Below are positions 57,620 to 64,000 of a stretch of 64,000 bases of DNA, one piece after another; position 1 is the first letter of the stretch; each line of letters begins with the position of its first letter. The DNA lies in contig JAODTK010004187.1 in the NCBI GenBank assembly GCA_026419785.1, forward strand, positions 124,001 to 188,000. The letters are read 5' to 3'. The position numbers were made by a program, and so were the translations under genes. A model generated the notes under the pieces. It did not search any database. It had not been told where the DNA came from and saw only the letters and a program-made list of their open reading frames with translations. The DNA comes from Sclerodactyla briareus (lineage: Eukaryota > Echinodermata > Holothuroidea > Dendrochirotida > Sclerodactylidae).

Positions 57620-57970
57620 TACATGGTACTTCACTGAAAAATCAATTGAAGCTTGGTGAGAGAACATGCGTTCAACACTATTGTGTGTAGTTCCATAAAA
57701 TCGCCATAGGGTCCCATGTTGGGACCTTGGACCCCAAATTCCTGATACCCCGACGGTATGGCTATTATACACATCGGTTATGACCGAACCTCAGCACTGT
57801 GCCACAGATTTAGGAGGAGAGCTTTGTGTGTTTCTTCCAATGATGAGCCCTATGCCTCACATTGGCCACTAACCCCAAATTCCCGGAAATCTCTGATGCG
57901 CCTATACTATAAAGCGGTATATAATGCAACATTTGGGGGGGGGGCAAAATTCCTGAACACCCTCTTGCTC
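57620..57970 (+). repeat. Fragment of ~150-bp satellite family
   Basis: AAAAATCAATTGAAGCTTGG, GGACCTTGGACCCCAAATTC and CAGCACTGTGCCAC match phrases of the array at 20.3-21.6 kb. Confidence 0.75.
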
Positions 57971-60777
57971 CATGACTTGTTATCATTGTGACCAAATTTC
58001 AATCATGATTCATCCAAGGATTTATTAGGAGGAGTAGCAAATGGAATCAATTGTTGACAGATAATAAATAAATATATAGATGCCAATGCACGATCACATA
58101 GCGAACCTAGCTATGTGGCTCCAGTGAGGTGAGCTAAAAGAGGCTCCCAATTGCGAAAATCGATATATTTATTCCAGGGGCGCATCCAGTACCTGAAGCC
58201 CGGGTGGGCGAAATTACGAACATTTCCCCAAAGTCCGATTATCGAAGCGTGCATATACCCCACAATCTCAGCGAAGCGCGACCATGATAACTGGAGCGTA
58301 GCGTAGCCTACGAAAAAGTACTTCCTAGATCGTCGGAAATTACATTACTACACTTCCCAGGCCTCGCAATGACACAGATCATTTTCTATGACTCTTCGCA
58401 GTTGGCGTAGTATTTGTTTGTGGCATGGGGGGGGGGGGGTGACGGGTGTGCGGATACTCTCTATGTGTTAGCGCCACCAATTAGATGGCGCGGAGCGCAT
58501 CAGGAACATTTTGGATTTTAAGACCCTTCAGATGGCTGGAGAAGGCATTCCCGGGTGTTTGAGCTGCCAGTCTTGAAATATGTATCGCATGTCTACAATT
58601 TCAATTTATTGAAAAAAAAGCCATCTACAGTACAGACTGTTAATCCCTAAAATCCGATGAGTCGAGATGATCACGAATAATATCTACTGTGCATCCTCTT
58701 ACATTCGTTCCATCCCATCTGCCATTTTCCATATTAGCCCTTCATATCGCAATTACATTTTTCCATCAGCCCATTCATGAAAGCCCTACATGTCCCAATT
58801 TTGTCCACAATTTGAAATCATAGTTCACACGCACTGATTTGCTGAAAACTGTGACATCGTCGTCAATATTTGGGGCGGCGGTTTTTGTTGAATATTGGGA
58901 GGAGCGACCGACGGCCTTCATTCCTACCTGTATTCCGCGGCCCATAGACCCTTCCATTCGGGTTAGATTGCCCGAATCTTGGACATTTGCTCGAACATCA
59001 CTGTCGTAGAAAATATGTGCATTTTTCGGGCCTTTGATTGAAAGAAAATATCGAGCCAGTCAGTAGAAAATTTTGTCACTTTTTTAGATTTGTTCCTGTT
59101 CAAAATTTTTGTCCGAATTTCACATGTCCAATAATTGTTTTGTCCCGCCTCTGCGCCTAGTGCCAAACTTTTCATCGGTTCTTTCGCAAACGCCCCCACT
59201 CCCATGCTTCGATATATAAGGGTTATACTTGGCAGCATATGGCTTTCCTTGTGCAGAAAATTTCGAATACTGTGGTTACTTAGCCCATTCTCTCTGGTCG
59301 TTTCTCCTCACAGCTAAGGTCTCTGGAGGCAAATCAGGGGCGTCGAATCCGTTTCGAAAAGTGTGGGGGGGGGCATGTGGGACCTTCAATCTATTACTGA
59401 GCGGAGGCGCCATCTTTGTTGGCGCGTATCGCACCCAAAAAATTTGGCTTTTTTGTATACCTCCAATATCGCCGGAGTGGCACTCGCCGGAACCGAATTG
59501 CAAAAATCGGATGGTGTATTTTCGTAAGAAAGAATACCCCAGCAACTGATCGAATTGATACCCCAGACCTACTGCAAATTTACAATTACGTAAAGTCAAG
59601 CTAGGAGTTAGAGCCAACCCCCTCCTTTTAAGCCATAAATATTTGATCCTCAAGTGACAATAGGTGAATTACCATATGCACACAGTCACCCGTTGTGAAA
59701 ATGTGGGAGATGATTTGACGGCTATCTAAACGTGCCCAATCTTGCTTTGCACAATCGTTTGAGAAGTTTCCAAGAGCAATAGATCACTCATCAGATTGCA
59801 GGAAATAGTAGCCTACTTTCGCGTACTTGACTCAGTGGCGCAGAAGAATTTTACAATTAGGGGAAGGGGAGCTAGAGCAGTGGTGTCGCCAGATTTTCGT
59901 CTTGAGGAGGGGCACAGGGGAACGCGGATACTATCTGAGCGGAGCGCCACCGTGTGTTGGCGGCTAGCGCACACGAATTTCTAATTGTGGCAAAGCCCCC
60001 AGATGGCCGAAATGACCTTTCTCGTGCGTTTTATGATCATTTTATTATCCCAATTTTGTTTTTCGGTGGAAAATGACGACATTATGCCAGACCTTCGGTC
60101 CCAACCGTTGCCCCGATTTTAACTTTTCAGCCAGAATGTTCAACAATTGCTGTGCCATACTATTATCGACCAGTGCGCGCGAAGCGCGCAATTTTTCTCA
60201 AGATTTCCAGAGCACATCTAGAGAAAAGTCATAATCCCAGCAGAAATTTAGAACATTTAGCCAACTTTAGCTCTACAGTCCCAATCATGATATAAACGCT
60301 TTTTGCCATAGAGAGCTTGCACTTCCGTTTAGTAGTGTAGTAGAAAACACGCGTTGAAAATCCAAGCAGTCTGATAGCCTAGGATACTGCAATTTAAATT
60401 GCACATGGTTTGAATGGGAAGAAGACGGACTGAGGCTAAAAGGTTAGTAATCCAACAACAACGGATATGAATTTGCAGTTGTCAAGTTTAATGAGAATGT
60501 TGCTGTGCATATTTTCACCTCACAGATTATAAGCTAGGGGGCCAATAGGAAGAAATTTCCCATACAGAGCTTGCAGAGATGTCGGGAGAGGGGAGAGCAA
60601 CGGGATCGACGAATTCCACCACTAGTACCACGCGCGAAGCACGAACGTATACACTTTTTAGTGCATTGAGGCAAATTTGGCACAATTAGGCTACTGCCTT
60701 TCTTGTCATGAAAAACAACAAATTAGCCAGGTCTAAACCAACTAGTCGTCGAATATTGACTACAGAATATTTCTTTG
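57971..60777. repeat. Dispersed repeats with G runs; unidentified frames
   Basis: Three similar segments are visible: 58425-58560 (G13 run, GGATACTCTCTATGTG...GCGCCACC), 59360-59450 (G9 run, GAGCGGAGGCGCCATC...TTGGCG) and 59900-60020 (GGATACTATCTGAGCGGAGCGCCACC). Minus-strand frames at 58775-58957 and 58963-59238 look partly protein-like (for example KEPMKSLALGAEAGQNN) but no family was recognised. Confidence 0.5.
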
Positions 60778-62830
60778 GAAATTACAGATTTCGTTGGGTG
60801 GGGGGGGGGGGGGGGGGGGTGGGGGGGGGGGGGGAAGGCACGGGCGGAGGGGCACATGGTTGTCGAGAGTGGCTCGTGCGGAGGGGCGCAGGTTTTCGAG
60901 AGGGGCTCGTGCCCCCCCCCCCCCACCCCTTGGCGACGTTACTGGGCTTTAGTACTTCATATGGTCGTTTTTCAATCTCTGAGGCGGAGAGACAACATCG
61001 GTTGGTGAGTAGTTTACACAGAAATTTCGGGATATGAGGCCTCCCAGAGTGTTGGAAAGGCACTTCCCAATCTTTCCTGATCATTTAACTAACCTGCCTA
61101 GTTTTGTAGGGGGCGCTAGCCATTGAAAATGGTGAAGCTTGTCGATTGTCCTACTATAATTAACGCAAATCTCTCAAAAGTGTTCTGCCATAACTTTCCA
61201 TTGAAGTTGACGAAGAAACCCCCTTTTTTGAGGCACATCGTATTTTTTTTTTGGTGTAGGCCTAAACCTTTCACTTTGCTTCACCCTCCTCTTACTTTCG
61301 CCCCATTCACCCCCCCCCTTTCGCCCGTCGAGTTCCCCACTCGATCCTCAACTTGCCTCAACTTGACTATAATATAGTCAAGTAGAGATACGCACTGCCT
61401 CGATGTCTGGACTATGGTGTTGCCCCCACTTGGTTTTTGATACCACCTGACTGTACTGTCTTACTATTGGGCGGAGGAGGGGGGGGGGGTATGTATGTCC
61501 TGGCATCTTACAGGAGCACCATCGTTTGCTGATGTTGATCGTATCAGGACTGGGCGAGGGATTAATATGTAGAAAACCGTACCGCGCCTGATAATGGGGG
61601 GTTCGATTTGGGTTAGAACGGGTGTAACGTTGTTCTATTTTAGCTGATTCTGCAGGCTCGGCAGATTATGGTCAATTTTTCGACAAAGGATGTCAACCTA
61701 AATTTTGGCTATGTCGAAATTGAGTTCAACGCATGCCTTCTAGTCGAATATGTGGCTGATCCACTGGAATATTGTAACCCCATACGTTTTCCCTTAATAG
61801 GCCTGTAGTGGATGAGGGAGGGGGGGGGTGGGGGTGGGGGGAGGGGGGGGGGGGCTTCCGGCACCGATCCGAGATTTTATCATCCGAGATGACCTGAAGG
61901 CTGGTGATGTAGGCCCTACACTGATTAACAGGAGGAGGGGGGGGGTGGCTGTGCTAAAATCGTGAGAACATTCTTCGACACTGTTTATATACTCACAATA
62001 TCCTACGTCACTTTCCAGTTCTTTTGGTTTCTCTCGTATTCGGAGGGGGGAGGGTGGGACTTGAATCGTGTCCCAAACCCAATTCTCCTTGTGGCCTTTC
62101 CTAAGTTCAAGTTCACCGCATTGCACTTGTAGACGACACGTTTTGGGAAAAGGCATATTTTGCTACAATCTGACAAGTCATTGTGCATGGGCCTACTGTA
62201 TTACATGTGTAATGGAATAAAGAAAACAACGCGCGCAGCGCGAATTTTTGTTGCATTTTGGCCTCCTCAACATAAAATTTAAGCATTTCCATTAGAATGT
62301 GTCAGGTCATTGTGTTATGGCCGTACATATACCTTCGTTGCTACCTCATTCCAATCATTTGGGAGATATGCCTGGATCATCGGGAGGGGGGGGGGGATCA
62401 CATAGCCACCCCAAATCAAATTTGGGGGGGGGGATGTATCCACCCACCCACCCCCACCCTTCATGACTTCCGTAACAGGTTACAGTCATATAAACCTTGT
62501 AAGTATGCCTATTGATGGAATGGGGCGTGACTGAGCTGAAGAATGTATTACTAGCGAAACAGCAAGAATATGGAGGAAAATAAGCAAAAAGCAAAAGGTA
62601 CCAGCGTTAATCGGCTTATATACATGAGAACCATGTTACCGTGAAAAAGCTCATTTACCTCATTTCGATGTAAGAGCAGCACTGTTGTTACATATAGCAA
62701 GTTTCACGGCCTGGTGGAAGCGATAGTCCTACCTAACGACATTATGTAGCGCAATAATCACAGTGATTATGTTGACAATCACTCATTCTTTGGCTACCCT
62801 AGATCATTCGGAGGGGGGGGGGTGCATACA
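60778..62830. repeat. G-run-marked repeat cluster
   Basis: Long guanine runs occur at 60798-60834, 61470-61488, 61820-61852, 61934-61945, 62384-62397, 62424-62434 and 62812-62822, and a C run at 60914-60925. Frames over them are low complexity. The perfect 21-nt palindrome CTTGACTATAATATAGTCAAG is at 61362-61382. No gene was recognised. Confidence 0.6.
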
Positions 62831-62904
62831 GAACGCCATTCCACATCATCGCTATTTTGTTATGTTCCGTGTAAAACTCACCTTGTAACTCCACGAATCC
62901 CTCC

Positions 62905-63760
62905 AGTATTCTTTTCTTTCACTTCCCTCTCTTTCCTTTCTTTTCTCTCCTTTGACATATTCCCATCTTCTTGTTCCCTTTTCCCTCTTTTCATTTCCAG
63001 GTCATTCTAGTTCTCTCCCCTCCTCTTCTTTCTTCTTCTTCCCCTCCTTTTTTTCTTTCCCTTTTCTTTTTCCCCTACCCTTCCTCCCCGTCCTTTCTCC
63101 TAATTCTCTTTCCCGGTTGTCCGTTTTGTTTTCTCTTTCCCTCATTCCCACCCCCCTTATTTTTCTCCTCTGCCTCTCTTTCAGACCTTCTCCCTCCCTC
63201 CTCCCCCCCAATCTCTTCTCTTCCTTTCCCAATCCTTTCCACCTCTCCTCTTTGCATTGCTAGTAAATTCTAGCTCTCATCCTTCTCTTCTCCGTTTCCC
63301 TCTTTCTTTTCTTTCCCTCTTCTCCCCCTGTTCCGGTCCCTCTTTTTGTCTCCCTTATCTCTTTCTTTCTCTTCCTTCTTTTTTTTCCCTGTATTGCTTT
63401 CCTGGGCTTGTCCGTTCCGTGTTTCTTTTTGTTGTTGCTTTTCCTCTTCCTCTTCTTCCCCTTTCGTTCTCTCCGTCGAACATATTTTCCCTTCTTTCTT
63501 CGTTTGCCCTTCCGGGCTTCCCCCTCCCTCTCCCATTTTTAGGTAACGTCTAACTTTCGACTCCTTCTTTCCCTCTTTTCCTTTCCTTTTGTTCCTTTTT
63601 ACTTCTCCCTCTTCCCTTTCCCCCCGGTTGTCCTTCCCTTTTCTTTCTTTGTTCCCCTCCCGGCTCCCTCCGCTCCCTTCTTTTCCCCCTCTTTTTCCTT
63701 CCCCTCCTTTTTCCCCAATTTTCCCACCTCCCCCTCCCCCCCCCCCCATCCCACACCCCC
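62905..63760 (+). repeat. ~850-bp polypyrimidine tract
   Basis: Almost continuous C and T on the plus strand, made of TTCC, TTTCTC and CCCTTT words without a fixed period, ending in a C run at ~63737-63747. Long frames here are Ser/Pro/Phe-rich or Lys/Glu/Gly-rich artefacts. Confidence 0.93.
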
Positions 63761-63780
63761 GCCACCCGCTGGCTACGCAA

Positions 63781-63993
63781 CTAGATTTTATTCACATAAT
63801 TCCGGCGAAAACGACTTCTTCCGACCACCGCTGAAGCATGACTCGAGTGGCGGACACTCGTCTTACCTGCATCAATGGGCTGTACAAAAATTGGTTTATA
63901 GCAGGTTTTAGGAAGCTTCACGGCTGTGATTGTACATTTTAATTTTGCAGTTCGAAATGATGCAATGCAATATTTCCTCCACAATGAAAACAA
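63781..63993 (-). CDS. Possible exon at window edge, unknown product
   Basis: A 70-codon minus-strand frame includes VKLPKTCYKPIFVQPIDAG followed by a GTAAGA donor-like string (63865-63870), with an AG acceptor-like site upstream (ACAATCACAG). The short exon-like stretch between them would be ~60 nt. No family was recognised. Confidence 0.2.
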   Translation of the reverse strand: MFSLWRKYCIASFRTAKLKCTITAVKLPKTCYKPIFVQPIDAGKTSVRHSSHASAVVGRSRFRRNYVNKI

Positions 63994-64000
63994 TGAGTTA

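Noticed and set aside
62952-63834. Ser/Pro/Phe-rich and Lys/Glu/Gly-rich frames
   Set aside because: Translations of the polypyrimidine tract on its two strands.

Overview
The window is animal nuclear DNA. Exons are separated by kilobase introns with GT/AG borders, dispersed repeats and satellites are dense, and there is one Ngaro-type (DIRS order) and one Ty3/Gypsy retrotransposon. Ngaro elements, TAGGCCTA-rich AT-leaning DNA and the repeat style suggest a marine invertebrate deuterostome, most likely an echinoderm such as a sea urchin; this is inference. Duplicated sequences (LTRs, the 1.83 kb tandem copies, split repeats) differ mainly by one- and two-base indels, and conserved exons carry small frameshifts. 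The sequence therefore looks like weakly polished long-read assembly, and most frame breaks should not be read as biological decay.

Layout. 1-3.7 kb: repeats, one MITE-like element and two unidentified possible coding fragments on the minus strand. 3.7-33.0 kb: one host gene on the minus strand, recognisably USP1 (the ubiquitin protease that acts on PCNA and FANCD2). Its first coding exon is at 33.0 kb, the catalytic Cys exon at 32.2 kb (with a tandem, apparently dead second copy at 30.4 kb), a large central exon at 14.3-12.8 kb, a zinc-ribbon exon at 10.6 kb and the catalytic His/Asp exon at 4.1-3.7 kb. The exon between the Cys exon and the central exon was not found. The introns hold a ~309-bp satellite element, a ~150-bp satellite and a 6 kb GC-rich block of two short tandem arrays.

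33-43.3 kb: upstream or intergenic DNA with a GC-rich stretch, a foldback element (36.9-37.5 kb) and an inverted higher-order satellite (41.1-43.1 kb). 43.7-48.3 kb: an Ngaro-type tyrosine-recombinase retrotransposon with its complete split direct repeat layout (A1 - genes - B1 A2 B2). 48.44-53.79 kb: a complete Ty3/Gypsy element with TG...CA LTRs and a 5-bp target duplication (ATAAC), only 143 bp away. 53.8-57.4 kb: more copies of the 309-bp element, one interrupted by a MITE. 57.4-64 kb: repeats marked by long G runs, then an ~850-bp polypyrimidine tract. No rRNA, tRNA or CRISPR was recognised. The clearest new structural candidate is the 309-bp-repeat element with a CA microsatellite and a terminal hairpin, which resembles Helentron-derived HINE/DINE-1 elements.
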